64,000 bases of DNA from an uncultured Lachnospiraceae bacterium (lineage in GTDB: Bacteria; Bacillota; Clostridia; Lachnospirales; Lachnospiraceae). Both the position numbers and the translations under genes were made by a program. Every line of letters begins with the position of its first letter. Within the stretch, counting starts at the first letter, position 1. The notes below the pieces were generated by a model. The model worked only from the letters and a program-made list of their open reading frames with translations, ran no database searches and had not been told where the DNA came from. Positions 8,833 through 18,406 of the stretch are shown one piece after another. The DNA lies in the NCBI GenBank assembly GCA_900539175.1, contig UQAW01000004.1, forward strand, positions 1 through 64,000. Direction: 5' to 3'.

Positions 8833-9564
8833 ATGAATCTGCGAGAGGACGAAATGGGGTTTAATCTGTCAGAAGTGCTGAAGGAATTGTGGAATGGTAT
8901 TGGAATTATCCTTCTGTCAGCAGCGGTCGTGGGATTGCTGTCAGTTCTGGGAACTAAATTATTTACGGCGCCCCGGTATGTGTCAACTACAAAGATGTAT
9001 GTTCTGGCACAGCAGGATACAAGCACACTGACGAACGGGGATCTGCAGGTCAGTACATTATTGACCCAGGATTATGTGGAATTGATTAAGAGCCGGCAGG
9101 TAACAGAGAATGTGATTGCCAAGCTTGGACTGAATCTGAATCATGAGGCATTGCTGGGGAAGATTAGTGTGAGTGCCTATGCGGAAACGCGTATTATTAC
9201 GATTTATGTAAATGATACAGATCCGTATCAGGCTTGTAAGATTGCGAATACCATCCGTGAGGTGGCGGCGGAACATATTCAGGACGTTATGAATACGGAG
9301 GCAGTCAATACTGTGGAGACAGCAAATGTTCCGGAAACGCCGGTAAGTCCGGAGATTGGAAAAAGTGCAGCTACTGGTGGAATCATGGGGGCAGTGATTG
9401 CCATAGCGATTATTTTGTTTGTATTTTTCAGCAATGATACGGTTAAAACGAGTGAAGATGTGGAGCGTTACCTTCAGCTTAGTACACTTGGTGTAATTCC
9501 GGTGGATAAGAATGAAAAAAGTATGAAGAAGCGTGGGAAAATGAAAGGGCGCAGAAAGCGATAA
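8833..9564 (+). CDS. CpsC-type chain-length determinant / BY-kinase adaptor
   Basis: A 243-residue Wzz-type polysaccharide co-polymerase. There is an N-terminal membrane helix (residues about 25-45), an extracytoplasmic domain starting APRYVSTTKMYVL, a proline-containing stretch before the second helix (VPETPVSPEIGKS), the second helix at about 178-197, and a short cytoplasmic tail. CpsC proteins bind and activate the separate BY-kinase CpsD, which is the next gene 12 bp downstream. The pair controls polymer length and wall attachment. The tail ends in Lys/Arg-rich sequence. Confidence 0.88.
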   Translation: MNLREDEMGFNLSEVLKELWNGIGIILLSAAVVGLLSVLGTKLFTAPRYVSTTKMYVLAQQDTSTLTNGDLQVSTLLTQDYVELIKSRQVTENVIAKLGLNLNHEALLGKISVSAYAETRIITIYVNDTDPYQACKIANTIREVAAEHIQDVMNTEAVNTVETANVPETPVSPEIGKSAATGGIMGAVIAIAIILFVFFSNDTVKTSEDVERYLQLSTLGVIPVDKNEKSMKKRGKMKGRRKR

Positions 9565-9576
9565 GGGGGAACAATT

Positions 9577-10266
9577 TTGAATCAGGTTACGATTAAGCGG
9601 GACAAGATGGAATATCAGATAGCGGAGGCCTACAAATCTCTTCGTACCAACCTGCAGTTTTGCGGTGAGGATAAAAAAGTGATTGCTGTAACCAGCTGTA
9701 CACCGGATGAAGGGAAAAGCAGTATCTGCATGCAGCTTTCCATATCCCTGGCAGAGAGCGAAAAACGAGTTTTACTGATAGATGCTGACTTGAGAAAGTC
9801 AGTGCTGATGGGAAGAATCAAGGTTGACAGGCAGGGTGTGAAGGGACTGACCGATTTTCTTTCGGGACAATGTTCTCTGAAAGATACGATCTGTGCCACA
9901 GACATAAAGAACTTTTTTCTGATTTGTTCCGGATCCTTTCCGCCGAATCCGGCAGAATTACTGGGAGGCAAAAAATTCCGGTCTATGGTGGCGTCGCTCA
10001 GAGAAGTATATGATTATATTATCATTGATACCCCGCCTCTTGGAAGTGTGATTGACAGTGCGGTTGCGGCAGAATGTTGTGACGGTGCCCTTATCGTCAT
10101 TGAATCCGGTGCGATCAGTTATCGTTTTATACAGGAAGTAAAAGCTCAGTTGGAAAAGAGCGGCTGTCCGATTCTTGGAGCGGTTCTCAACAAGGTTGAT
10201 ATACAGGCGAAGTCATATGGGAAGTACGGAAAATATTACGGAAAATATTACGGGGAAAAGGAGTAA
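9577..10266 (+). CDS. CpsD-type tyrosine autokinase (BY-kinase)
   Basis: A 229-residue cytoplasmic P-loop kinase. It shows the N-terminal EAYKSLRTNLQF activator-binding region, Walker A at TPDEGKSS, Walker A' at LLIDADLRKS and Walker B at YIIIDTPP. The tyrosine-rich tail (YGKYGKYYGKYYG) is the autophosphorylation cluster. BY-kinases cycle between phosphorylated and dephosphorylated states, opposed by CpsB phosphatase, to steer capsule polymerisation. The start is TTG at 9577, with AAGGGGGA just upstream. No CpsB gene is beside it; the only one in the window is at 49609. Confidence 0.92.
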   Translation: MNQVTIKRDKMEYQIAEAYKSLRTNLQFCGEDKKVIAVTSCTPDEGKSSICMQLSISLAESEKRVLLIDADLRKSVLMGRIKVDRQGVKGLTDFLSGQCSLKDTICATDIKNFFLICSGSFPPNPAELLGGKKFRSMVASLREVYDYIIIDTPPLGSVIDSAVAAECCDGALIVIESGAISYRFIQEVKAQLEKSGCPILGAVLNKVDIQAKSYGKYGKYYGKYYGEKE

Positions 10267-10277
10267 GGAAAGCGATC

Positions 10278-11030
10278 ATGAGAAAGAGAATTATGGAGGG
10301 TCTGCTGGGACTTGCCATTTTGCTTGCAGCAGGAGTAGCAGGCATCTATCTGACAGCGGACACGGAAGGTCCCGAGATTGTGATTCCGGAGAATGACAGC
10401 CTGGTTTATGTGAATGGAGCAGATACGGATACCTTATTGCAGGATGTGAAAGCAGTAGACGACCGGGAAGGGGATGTATCAGATTCCCTGATGATTGAAA
10501 GTATACTTCCGGATGTTGGCAAGAAACAGGCAGCAATTATTTATGCAGCAAAGGACAGTAAGAACAATGTGTCAAAAGCTGTGAGAATGGTAGGATATCA
10601 GGTGACGTCCGGTTCTGCAGATGGTTCCAGTTCTTCTGGTGAGGAAGGCGGAACAGATCCCCTGGATGTTCCTGCTGTCTCGGATATTGGTGATACTTCC
10701 GAGGGTTCGGATACACCATCGCTGCCGCCGGAAACGCAAAGTCCAGAGGCGGCGATTGAAGCGGCAATTGCAGCTCTTCCGGCAGAGAATCCCCGGCTGT
10801 ATCTGAAAGAGTATGAAGTGGCGCTGCCTGTTGGATCAGAGTTTAATAAGCTCAGCTATGTGAAAGAGGTTATAGATGATAAAGATACGAAGGAGACTTT
10901 ATATCAGGATATCAGGATTCAGGGCGAGGTGAATATCGACGCTGCCGGAACCTATGAATTGATTTATCAGGCAGTAGACAGTGATGGAAATCGGTCAAAT
11001 GAAGCGAAGTTAACTGTTATCGTACAGTAG
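10278..11030 (+). CDS. Exported DUF5011/Ig-like protein of the capsule operon
   Basis: A 250-residue protein with an N-terminal membrane anchor or signal (residues 5-24), then a beta-rich domain (residues 32-110) with the VDDREGDVSDSL type of turn seen in DUF5011/cadherin-like repeats. A Ser/Pro/Glu-rich linker (about 115-165) follows, then a second DUF5011-like domain (about 170-250) ending AGTYELIYQAVDSDGNRSNEA. It follows the BY-kinase by 11 bp, and related architectures recur beside the other BY-kinases (50431) and opposite them (47605). Its function is unknown; a wall-facing accessory of the co-polymerase is my inference. Confidence 0.7.
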   Translation: MRKRIMEGLLGLAILLAAGVAGIYLTADTEGPEIVIPENDSLVYVNGADTDTLLQDVKAVDDREGDVSDSLMIESILPDVGKKQAAIIYAAKDSKNNVSKAVRMVGYQVTSGSADGSSSSGEEGGTDPLDVPAVSDIGDTSEGSDTPSLPPETQSPEAAIEAAIAALPAENPRLYLKEYEVALPVGSEFNKLSYVKEVIDDKDTKETLYQDIRIQGEVNIDAAGTYELIYQAVDSDGNRSNEAKLTVIVQ

Positions 11031-11048
11031 TTGGGAGAACGGACACAT

Positions 11049-11121
11049 AAAAATCCCCTTTTGTTCATATACTCATAAGAGAATGTTTGTGAGGAGTATG
11101 GGAACAAAAGGGGATTTTTTT
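11049..11121 (+). terminator. Strong rho-independent terminator
   Basis: A long stem formed by 11049-11074 and 11094-11120 with one mismatch region, closing on a T-run and with an A-run at the 5' side. It is probably bidirectional and ends the cpsC-cpsD-DUF5011 operon. Confidence 0.8.
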
Positions 11122-11173
11122 CTCTGCAGGGAGGCGAAGAGCAGCTACATAATTTTGCAGGAGGTGTCAGAGG

Positions 11174-11314
11174 ATGAATGTACTGATTGGATTGATCCTT
11201 ATGTTTGTTTTTGGTTTTATGCCATGGTGTCTGTGCCGTGCGTCCGCCGACGCAGATCAACGGATGGAAGAAATATGGAGGACGATGGGGGAAAAAACAG
11301 ACAAAAAAATGTAA
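11174..11314 (+). CDS. Small membrane protein, 46 residues
   Basis: The frame ATG 11174 to TAA 11314 encodes 46 residues: a single hydrophobic helix (residues 3-21, with a Cys near 19-21), then a charged tail with WRTMGEKTDKKM. It has AGGAGG at 11158-11163 upstream. It sits between a terminator and the promoter of the GH43 gene. Topology is a short N-terminal anchor with a cytoplasmic tail. No family was recognised; the good ribosome site and hydrophobic-then-charged pattern make it a likely real gene. Confidence 0.5.
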   Translation: MNVLIGLILMFVFGFMPWCLCRASADADQRMEEIWRTMGEKTDKKM

Positions 11315-11407
11315 CGAATGCCAAAATAATTTGTATTTTATGCTTTTTTTCCATGCTACAATGAAATAACAGTTTATATTGTTTGGGAGAAAGGAAGGAA
11401 AAAGCAT

Positions 11408-14400
11408 ATGAGAAAGGTATTTCGAAAAGGATTATCCTCTGTACTTGCAGCTTCAATGATGGTCAGTCTGTCCGCACCTATGGTACAGGCTGCCGGGGAA
11501 GCAACGCAGATGAATGAGGCGGGCAGAATTCTTTATCTGGATTTTGAGGATGGGGATGCCGGACTTTCCGGAGATGGAGTGAATGTTACTGTGAATGGGA
11601 CAACCAATTATGTGGATGATTCACATATGGGAAAGGCGTTAAGTATTACACCAAATACATATTTAACGTTGGAAGGGGAGAACGGCAATCTTCTGGCAGG
11701 AAAAGATGAGCTGACGGTATCTTATTGGAGTAAGACACCATCTATGACTGTCTGCAACTGGGCGGCATTTATGGCACCGAACAGTAATGCACCGGTGTAT
11801 CTGAATGAAAATTATTTTGCCATCTCCGATCAGTCTTCCATGCGGCTGGAAAGATATCGGAACGGAAGAGATTCTGAAGTGACCGGATCGGCAGCAGCAG
11901 ATACCTGGAAGATGGTGACCGCAGTCATCGAAGAATCGCAGACAACACTGTACATTAATAATAAGAAGATCTCAACAGTCAGAAGTAATTATAAGTTGTC
12001 TGACATTCTTGGGAGCAATCCGATTTTCTATATAGGAAAGGCAACCTGGGGGAATGGTGAATACTTTACCGGTATTCTGGATGATTACTCTATCTATGAT
12101 TATGCGATGACCGAGGAACAGGTGAAGGAGAAGTATCTGTCAGAGTCAGATGTGGAAGCAGAAATTGAGAAAGCCGTATCACAGCTTTATATCCCCCAGG
12201 CGCCGGAAAAAGCTTCCGGAAACATTTCTCTTCCGTCAGAGAGTAAAAGCGGTATTAAATTTGAGTGGACTTCTTCCGATGAGAACGTGATCAGTACGAA
12301 GGCAGTTCCATGTTCTGCCTATTATAATGAAGTAGATATCCCGGCTGGTGTGGTAACCAGACAGAAAGAGGATACTGCGGTGGAGCTGACACTGAAGGCC
12401 TCTTATGGTGATGTGGTGAAAACGTATACGTATCAGGTGACTGTGAAGGCAGCATCTTGGCAGGAGGAAAAGTATGCGGGTTATCTGTACGCGCATTTTA
12501 ATGAACATGCCGGCGCTGCGTACGATGGAATCCAGCAGATTTTCTTCGGGATCAGTAAGAATGGAGTGGATTGGACGGCGCTGAATAATAACCAGTATGT
12601 GGTAGAATCCAATGTGGGAGATTATGGGGTACGTGACCCGTATATTATCCGTTCCAATGAAGGGGACAAGTTCTATCTGATTGGTACGGATCTGGATATT
12701 GACAGTTATAAATACAATGGAAACTGGGGAATTATGGCAAGTCAGGGAAGCCAGAGCCTGATTGTATGGGAATCAGATGATCTGGTGAACTGGTCTGAGC
12801 CGAGACGGGTAGATGTGGCTTCTGATATTGATGCCGGTATGGCATGGGCGCCGGAAGCAATCTATGATGAAGCCACCGGAGAGTATCTGGTATTCTGGTC
12901 TTCCGGCATGAAGTCCGGTGTGCAGGGAAATCATATTTATGTGTCTAAGACAAGAGATTTCTGGAACTTTACCACACCGGAACTGTACTCAAACTCTGCC
13001 AATGGAGAAGATGCAGGCAGATTGAGCGGAAATATTGATGCTTCCATCTTTAAGGAGGGAGACACTTATTACCGTCTGATTAAAGACGAATCCAGTAATA
13101 GTATCCGGCTTCAGTCCAGCAAGAAGCTGCTTGCATACGGTGAGGATCTGGGGGATGAAACTGCAGTGGCAGTGGGAAATACCACAATGCCGAACCGCGG
13201 TGCAGGTTTTAAACTGATTGACAACAGCGGCACGATTCAGGTAAAAGATGAGAGCGGTAATACTGTGACAAAACCGTGTATGCAGCAGTATGCATGGAGT
13301 TACGAAGGCCCCACGATGTTCAAGTTCAATGACCGGGACGAGTGGTGTATTCTGGTAGATGAATATGGAAGAGGTTCCGCGGCAGGTTCCGGAAGTGCAA
13401 GAGGATATATTCCGTTTGTGACAACGAATCTGGATCAGCCGAATAGTGTATATCTGCCCAGTGATGATGAATTTGTAATGCCGGATGCAGCAAAACACGG
13501 AACTGTAATTCCGATTACCCAGTCAGAATATGATGCATTGATGGCAAAATGGGGTACGCCAAAGCAGGATGGAAATAAAAAGGAGACTGTAAAACCGGTA
13601 CTTACCTATGATTTTGAATCCGTAGAAGGAACGACAGTGAAAGACACTTCAAAGGCAGGAGCAGACAATACAGGAACCTTAAATGGAACAGCGAAAGTGA
13701 CAGAAGTGGAAGGAAAGGGCAAGGTTCTGCAGTTAGACGGAAACGGAAGTGTAAGTTTTCCGAATGGATTCTTTGACGGCTTATCTGATATGAAGCTTAC
13801 GATGGATGTATGTCCGGATGCGAATAATACCAATACGACCGTATTCTCTATGGGGAGCACGGTTACCAATAAGATTTCCAGCTACACGGTTACAGCAGCC
13901 GGTGTGACAGAACGGGCACGTTACTGGGATGCCGCCGATAAGATTTCCAACAGATACTTTAATCTGGATGTGAAGGCAAATGCAGTGGAAGGTACCATTA
14001 CTACCTTCAATACATTTGGTGAGATGAAGATCACTTCCGGCAATACACAGGATATGGCAGGAAAGTGGAGACATATCGAGGTGATCGCAGAAGATCATGT
14101 GATTTCCATCTATGTGGATGGAGCGCTTGCAGCACAGGAAAAACACGTAAGAAGTATCGCCGAACTGGGAACCAGTCTGACGGCTGTACTTGGATCTGCA
14201 TACAAGGACCTGGGCGGTTTTAAAGGATATATTGATAATGTCAATGTATACAATACTGTAAAAGAGCCGGCATTTCCATATATCGATGTGCCGGAGGACA
14301 GTTGGTTCTATGATTATGCATTTGATCTGTACAAAAATAACATTATGACAGGTCTGGATGAAACACATTTTGGTCCGGAAGTTGCTATGAACCGTGCTCA

Positions 14401-14821
14401 GTTTGCTGTAATCCTGCATCGTATGACAAATAGACCTGCAGAAGATTATAATTTGGTATTCCCGGATGTTTTGGATGACCAGTATTATACAACGGCAGTT
14501 TTGTGGGCAAATAAGAATGGAATTGTAACTGGATTTGCAGATAGCGGACTTTTTAAACCTGCCGATGGTATCACCCGTGAGCAGATGGCTGTCATGCTGT
14601 ACCGTTATGCAAAATACCTCAAGGCAGATGATCTGGATGTAAGAGGAGATCTGACAGCATTTGCAGACAGCAGCAGTGTAAGTGAATTTGCCAAAGAAGC
14701 GATGGCGTGGGCTGTGGGAACCGGGCTGATTTCCGGTACGTCTGATGGTACTTTGATGCCGCAGGGAATTACGGTGCGCGCTGAGGGCGCTGCTGTGATA
14801 TCAAGATTTATGAATCGATAA
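11408..14821 (+). CDS. SLH-anchored GH43-type glycosidase with two LamG-like domains
   Basis: A 1137-residue secreted protein with a signal peptide (residues 1-29). In order: a LamG/concanavalin-like domain (about 40-240), an atrophied bacterial Ig-like domain (about 245-350), a GH43-type five-bladed propeller (about 355-715), a second LamG-like domain (about 735-950) and three SLH repeats (about 955-1137). Within the propeller, VRDPYI near 408-413 carries the expected general-base Asp, and YEGPTMFK near 632 a likely acid Glu. GH43 enzymes release arabinose or xylose from arabinan, arabinoxylan and related glycans. SLH repeats anchor to pyruvylated wall polymer. Substrate is inferred from the GH127-type gene nearby. 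Confidence 0.87.
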   Translation: MRKVFRKGLSSVLAASMMVSLSAPMVQAAGEATQMNEAGRILYLDFEDGDAGLSGDGVNVTVNGTTNYVDDSHMGKALSITPNTYLTLEGENGNLLAGKDELTVSYWSKTPSMTVCNWAAFMAPNSNAPVYLNENYFAISDQSSMRLERYRNGRDSEVTGSAAADTWKMVTAVIEESQTTLYINNKKISTVRSNYKLSDILGSNPIFYIGKATWGNGEYFTGILDDYSIYDYAMTEEQVKEKYLSESDVEAEIEKAVSQLYIPQAPEKASGNISLPSESKSGIKFEWTSSDENVISTKAVPCSAYYNEVDIPAGVVTRQKEDTAVELTLKASYGDVVKTYTYQVTVKAASWQEEKYAGYLYAHFNEHAGAAYDGIQQIFFGISKNGVDWTALNNNQYVVESNVGDYGVRDPYIIRSNEGDKFYLIGTDLDIDSYKYNGNWGIMASQGSQSLIVWESDDLVNWSEPRRVDVASDIDAGMAWAPEAIYDEATGEYLVFWSSGMKSGVQGNHIYVSKTRDFWNFTTPELYSNSANGEDAGRLSGNIDASIFKEGDTYYRLIKDESSNSIRLQSSKKLLAYGEDLGDETAVAVGNTTMPNRGAGFKLIDNSGTIQVKDESGNTVTKPCMQQYAWSYEGPTMFKFNDRDEWCILVDEYGRGSAAGSGSARGYIPFVTTNLDQPNSVYLPSDDEFVMPDAAKHGTVIPITQSEYDALMAKWGTPKQDGNKKETVKPVLTYDFESVEGTTVKDTSKAGADNTGTLNGTAKVTEVEGKGKVLQLDGNGSVSFPNGFFDGLSDMKLTMDVCPDANNTNTTVFSMGSTVTNKISSYTVTAAGVTERARYWDAADKISNRYFNLDVKANAVEGTITTFNTFGEMKITSGNTQDMAGKWRHIEVIAEDHVISIYVDGALAAQEKHVRSIAELGTSLTAVLGSAYKDLGGFKGYIDNVNVYNTVKEPAFPYIDVPEDSWFYDYAFDLYKNNIMTGLDETHFGPEVAMNRAQFAVILHRMTNRPAEDYNLVFPDVLDDQYYTTAVLWANKNGIVTGFADSGLFKPADGITREQMAVMLYRYAKYLKADDLDVRGDLTAFADSSSVSEFAKEAMAWAVGTGLISGTSDGTLMPQGITVRAEGAAVISRFMNR

Positions 14822-14861
14822 AGGGGAAATTTCCCGGAGATTTTCAGGAAATAAAAACAGG

Positions 14862-14906
14862 GCGGGCAGATTTTCATGAAAATGAAGAACTGTCCGTTTT
14901 TCTTTT
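14862..14906 (+). terminator. Probable terminator after the GH43 gene
   Basis: CGGGCAG at 14863-14869 pairs with CTGTCCG at 14890-14896 (one G-U), followed by a T-rich run. The loop is long, so confidence is moderate. Confidence 0.45.
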
Positions 14907-14918
14907 TAACAGCAGGTA

Positions 14919-14947
14919 TTGAAAAGGAGTCCGATGCGTTATAAAAT
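14919..14947 (+). promoter_or_regulatory. Promoter of the sensor kinase operon
   Basis: TTGAAA at 14919-14924, a 17-base spacer and TAAAAT at 14942-14947, 34 bp before the kinase start. Confidence 0.5.
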
Positions 14948-14980
14948 AAAGAAAACCAGTTTAAGACCGGAGGTATCGGG

Positions 14981-16849
14981 ATGGGGAAGAGGAAGCGGAC
15001 AGGTCTGTTAAGATGGTTTCGAAATCAGAAACTTTGGAAGAAAATCTTATATGCTTTTATAATTTCGGCGATTGTGCCGCTGGCAGTTGTACAGGGATTT
15101 ATGGCACATATGAATTCCACAAGTATGAAAGCGAAGTTGGATGAACTTATGATCAATGAGCTTGTCCAGATGGCAGAGCGAGTGAATCTTACACTGAACG
15201 TTTATACCAGTCTTTTATACCAGATTTACATTGATAATCAGATTATTGAAAATATTAATTGTCTGCTGGATGATACCCGCACGGAACAGGAAGCGGCAAG
15301 AAGAGAAATTTATGACAGGATCCGGCAGTATGATATATCGGCAGAGGGAATTGAGTGTATCAGTATTATCCTGACAGATGGTCAGCAGTTGACGTACGAT
15401 TTTAACAGCGCTTCCACTGTCCAGAGCATCTGGGAAGGGTATACGGATCTGCGGAAGATTTTACCCTACACAGAGGCACAGGATACAGCCGGTGCTGTGA
15501 TTACTCCAACTATGCAGTATACCCGGTATGGAAAAGAGGAACGCCTTTTTCATCTTTCAAAGCGTATGTATGACTACAGGAATCTGGAGAAAGGTTCCAT
15601 TGCAACGATTGTGATGAGTATTGATGAACAGGTATTGAATCGTATCTGTACAACAGATTACGGTCGTGATCCGGAACAGAAATACAGTGTGAATTTTATT
15701 GCAGACAGGAATGGACATGTATTGTCCTATCCGGATTTTCATTATTCGGGAGATGTTCTGTCGGGACCGGATTTTCGTATTGAGGCCTTTGTTCGGGATA
15801 CAGGAAGGCTGGAAGGAAAAAAGATTGCCTTTAACCAATACGAAGATAAAAATCTGGGATGGATTTTTTATAACGTATATGACAAGGATTATATGTGGAA
15901 GGAATTGGAGGATACGCAGAAATTTACACTTGCGGTAGATTTGTTTATTATGATGTTTGCGGTTCTCATGATCGCTTATACGATTCAGTTGATTGAGCGG
16001 TCAACACGTTCTATTATGCAGGGAATCTGGGAGGTTCAGAAAGGGAATCTGGATGTAAAAGTGTATGTGGATGCGGAGGATGAATTTGGGGAGATTGCCG
16101 AGAGCTTTAATACAATGACCGGGAAGCTGCAGGAGCTGCTCTTGGAAGTGACAGATGCGACCAGGAAGCAGAAGGAAGCGGAGATTCATGCGCTGGAAGC
16201 ACAGATCAATCCCCATTTTCTGTACAATACATTGGATTCCATCAACTGGATGGCAATCGACAAGGGGGAGTATGAGATCAGTAAGATGCTTCGGGATCTG
16301 GGAGTGATTCTGCGTTACAGCGTCAGCAGGAGCAATCAGATTGTAAGGGTCAGCGAGGCGGCCGACTGGCTGGAGAAGTATGTAAGCCTGCAGCAGCTTC
16401 GGTTTAACTATGCTTTTTCTTTTGCACTTCATGTGGAGGAGCAGGTAAAAAGCGTGGGAATCTACAAACTGCTTCTGCAGCCATTCATTGAAAATTCGAT
16501 TTTGCATGGTTTTAAAGAAATTACGGGCGGCGGTATACTTCGGGTGGATATTGTACTTTCAGAGAATCAGAAAATGCTTCATGTGATTATAGAAGACAAT
16601 GGAAAAGGTATGGAACCTGAGGAAGTGAAAAGATATAATGACCGGGAACGTATTTTAGGTGGAGCGGGATCCGGGATCGGACTGACCAATGCATTTTGCA
16701 GAATGCACATGTATTATGGAGAGAAAGCAGAGTGGAATGTAAGCAGTATTCAAAATGTGGGCACGGTTATTACGATAAAGCTTCCGGTATCCGATGCAGG
16801 AGACAGATCTGTACCGGAATTACAGGAAGAAAATGCTGGAATTGGATAA
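14981..16849 (+). CDS. YesM-like sensor histidine kinase
   Basis: A 622-residue membrane kinase with two helices (about 20-42 and 308-330) flanking a large extracellular sensor of about 260 residues. A HAMP linker (about 335-390) follows, then the His_kinase domain with INPHFLYNTLDSINW, whose His near 412 is the phosphorylation site. The HATPase domain shows IEDNGKGM and GSGIGLTNA. This LytS/YesM class typically senses extracellular sugars or binding-protein complexes. It is followed 18 bp later by its AraC-type regulator and then by a sugar-binding lipoprotein, fitting arabino-oligosaccharide sensing. Confidence 0.93.
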   Translation: MGKRKRTGLLRWFRNQKLWKKILYAFIISAIVPLAVVQGFMAHMNSTSMKAKLDELMINELVQMAERVNLTLNVYTSLLYQIYIDNQIIENINCLLDDTRTEQEAARREIYDRIRQYDISAEGIECISIILTDGQQLTYDFNSASTVQSIWEGYTDLRKILPYTEAQDTAGAVITPTMQYTRYGKEERLFHLSKRMYDYRNLEKGSIATIVMSIDEQVLNRICTTDYGRDPEQKYSVNFIADRNGHVLSYPDFHYSGDVLSGPDFRIEAFVRDTGRLEGKKIAFNQYEDKNLGWIFYNVYDKDYMWKELEDTQKFTLAVDLFIMMFAVLMIAYTIQLIERSTRSIMQGIWEVQKGNLDVKVYVDAEDEFGEIAESFNTMTGKLQELLLEVTDATRKQKEAEIHALEAQINPHFLYNTLDSINWMAIDKGEYEISKMLRDLGVILRYSVSRSNQIVRVSEAADWLEKYVSLQQLRFNYAFSFALHVEEQVKSVGIYKLLLQPFIENSILHGFKEITGGGILRVDIVLSENQKMLHVIIEDNGKGMEPEEVKRYNDRERILGGAGSGIGLTNAFCRMHMYYGEKAEWNVSSIQNVGTVITIKLPVSDAGDRSVPELQEENAGIG

Positions 16850-16867
16850 ACAGGGGGCAGATAAAAG

Positions 16868-18394
16868 ATGCGGATTGTAATTGTAGAAGATGAAGTAAAA
16901 ATAAGAGAAGGGATGGGAAAAATCATTGAGGCCCAGACCGGACATGTAATTGTAGGGGAAGCGGCAGACGGGGAAGAGGGACTTCAGATGGTGTTGAGAT
17001 TCAAACCGGATCTTGTAATCACAGATATTCGTATGCCGCGTAAAAGTGGTCTGGAGATGCTGAAGGAGCTTTATGAGAGACGGATCAAGGTGCATTCCAT
17101 CATTCTCAGCGGTTATTCTGAGTTTGAATACGCAAAAAAAGCAATTCGTTACGGAGTGGATGATTATCTTCTGAAGCCACTGGCTGCAGAAGACGTCCGG
17201 AATATGCTGCAGGGCATCGAAGAGAAACTGGAAAAAGAAAAAAAGCTTGTGTACGGGCAGCCAGAGAACAGACTGAAGGATATCTTGTTTGGAAATGTAG
17301 AAGAATCGGAAAACAACATTGAACAGCTTTGCAGATCATGCGGATTTGAGCCGGGAATGAAATACGAGATGTTTGCCGGGTATATCGGCGCAGCGAATGT
17401 TACATACCGGGAAGTTGTGGAACAGGAAATTGTGGAATTAAAGGAAAAATACCGGGATTTTAAAATATACCTGGTGTATCAGGAGAACCGGCAGATTTTT
17501 TACTGTCTCACTGCCGGGAAAACCTTTGATGCGGTGGAAAAAGAACAGTATGAGCACTCCTTCTATCATCATATGGTATTAAAATACCGGAAGAGAGAAG
17601 AGCGTCCGGTGTGGGTAATGACAGGATGCGATGAGAAAAATCTGCGGAAGACGGGTGAGTTTCTAAACAAAAATCTGTCTTATGCATTGGTTATGGAAGG
17701 TCAGGAATGGATTACAGAGGAGATGATTGAACAATATGAGGCGGAGCCCTTTGAGTATCCGTTAGAGATTAACAGTCATCTGAGGAATGCAATTTGTCAG
17801 GGAGACAGTGAGGAAATTGCGAGGATATCCGAGAGATTTCTTGTTTATATGCGCAGGCACTGCTATGCACCCGAGGATATGAGGTATGGATTTATGAAAA
17901 GCTACTATCTGGTGGCAGATACCCTTCAGGACATTGACCAGGGGCTGCATGAACATCTGAAGAATTCCGGTATCTTAAGACGGATGGAGAGTGTCATCAC
18001 CTGGAAGGAACTGCAGGGTGCTTATGAAGATATGATAAAGGCAGTTGCAGGAGCAAGAGTGAAGAGAGAGGATATCAGTAATTACGTCATAAAGAAAGCA
18101 ATCAATTATATCCGGGAACATTATCAGGAAGGAATTACGCAGGAAGAAGTATCCAGGAAGCTGGAAATTACACCGGAATATCTGAGTACCTTATTTAACC
18201 GGGAGATGGGGATTAACTTTTCCCTTTTTTTAAAACAATTCCGGATCAGTCACGCGAAACGCCTTTTAAAGGGAACGAATATGAAGATCTATGAGATTGC
18301 CGAAGCAGTGGGATACAGCGATGCCAAGTATTTTGCACGGGTGTTTAAGGAAGAGCAGGGAATATCACCTGGGGAATACAGGCAGATGAATTAG
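16868..18394 (+). CDS. YesN-like response regulator with AraC DNA-binding domain
   Basis: A 508-residue regulator. The N-terminal receiver domain has VEDE at the start, the phospho-acceptor Asp in DLVITDIRMP near residue 55, and a conserved Lys in LLKPLAA. A long central region (about 130-395) has no clear family. The C-terminal AraC/XylS helix-turn-helix pair (about 400-508) includes GYSDAKYFARVFKEEQGISPGEYR. It pairs with the adjacent kinase and probably activates the SLH glycosidase genes and itself. Confidence 0.93.
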   Translation: MRIVIVEDEVKIREGMGKIIEAQTGHVIVGEAADGEEGLQMVLRFKPDLVITDIRMPRKSGLEMLKELYERRIKVHSIILSGYSEFEYAKKAIRYGVDDYLLKPLAAEDVRNMLQGIEEKLEKEKKLVYGQPENRLKDILFGNVEESENNIEQLCRSCGFEPGMKYEMFAGYIGAANVTYREVVEQEIVELKEKYRDFKIYLVYQENRQIFYCLTAGKTFDAVEKEQYEHSFYHHMVLKYRKREERPVWVMTGCDEKNLRKTGEFLNKNLSYALVMEGQEWITEEMIEQYEAEPFEYPLEINSHLRNAICQGDSEEIARISERFLVYMRRHCYAPEDMRYGFMKSYYLVADTLQDIDQGLHEHLKNSGILRRMESVITWKELQGAYEDMIKAVAGARVKREDISNYVIKKAINYIREHYQEGITQEEVSRKLEITPEYLSTLFNREMGINFSLFLKQFRISHAKRLLKGTNMKIYEIAEAVGYSDAKYFARVFKEEQGISPGEYRQMN

Positions 18395-18406
18395 GAGAGA
18401 GAAGCG

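Noticed and set aside
11083..11364. 93-residue ORF over the terminator and small protein region
   Set aside because: It begins inside the terminator stem, has no SD and overlaps the better 46-residue frame at 11174.
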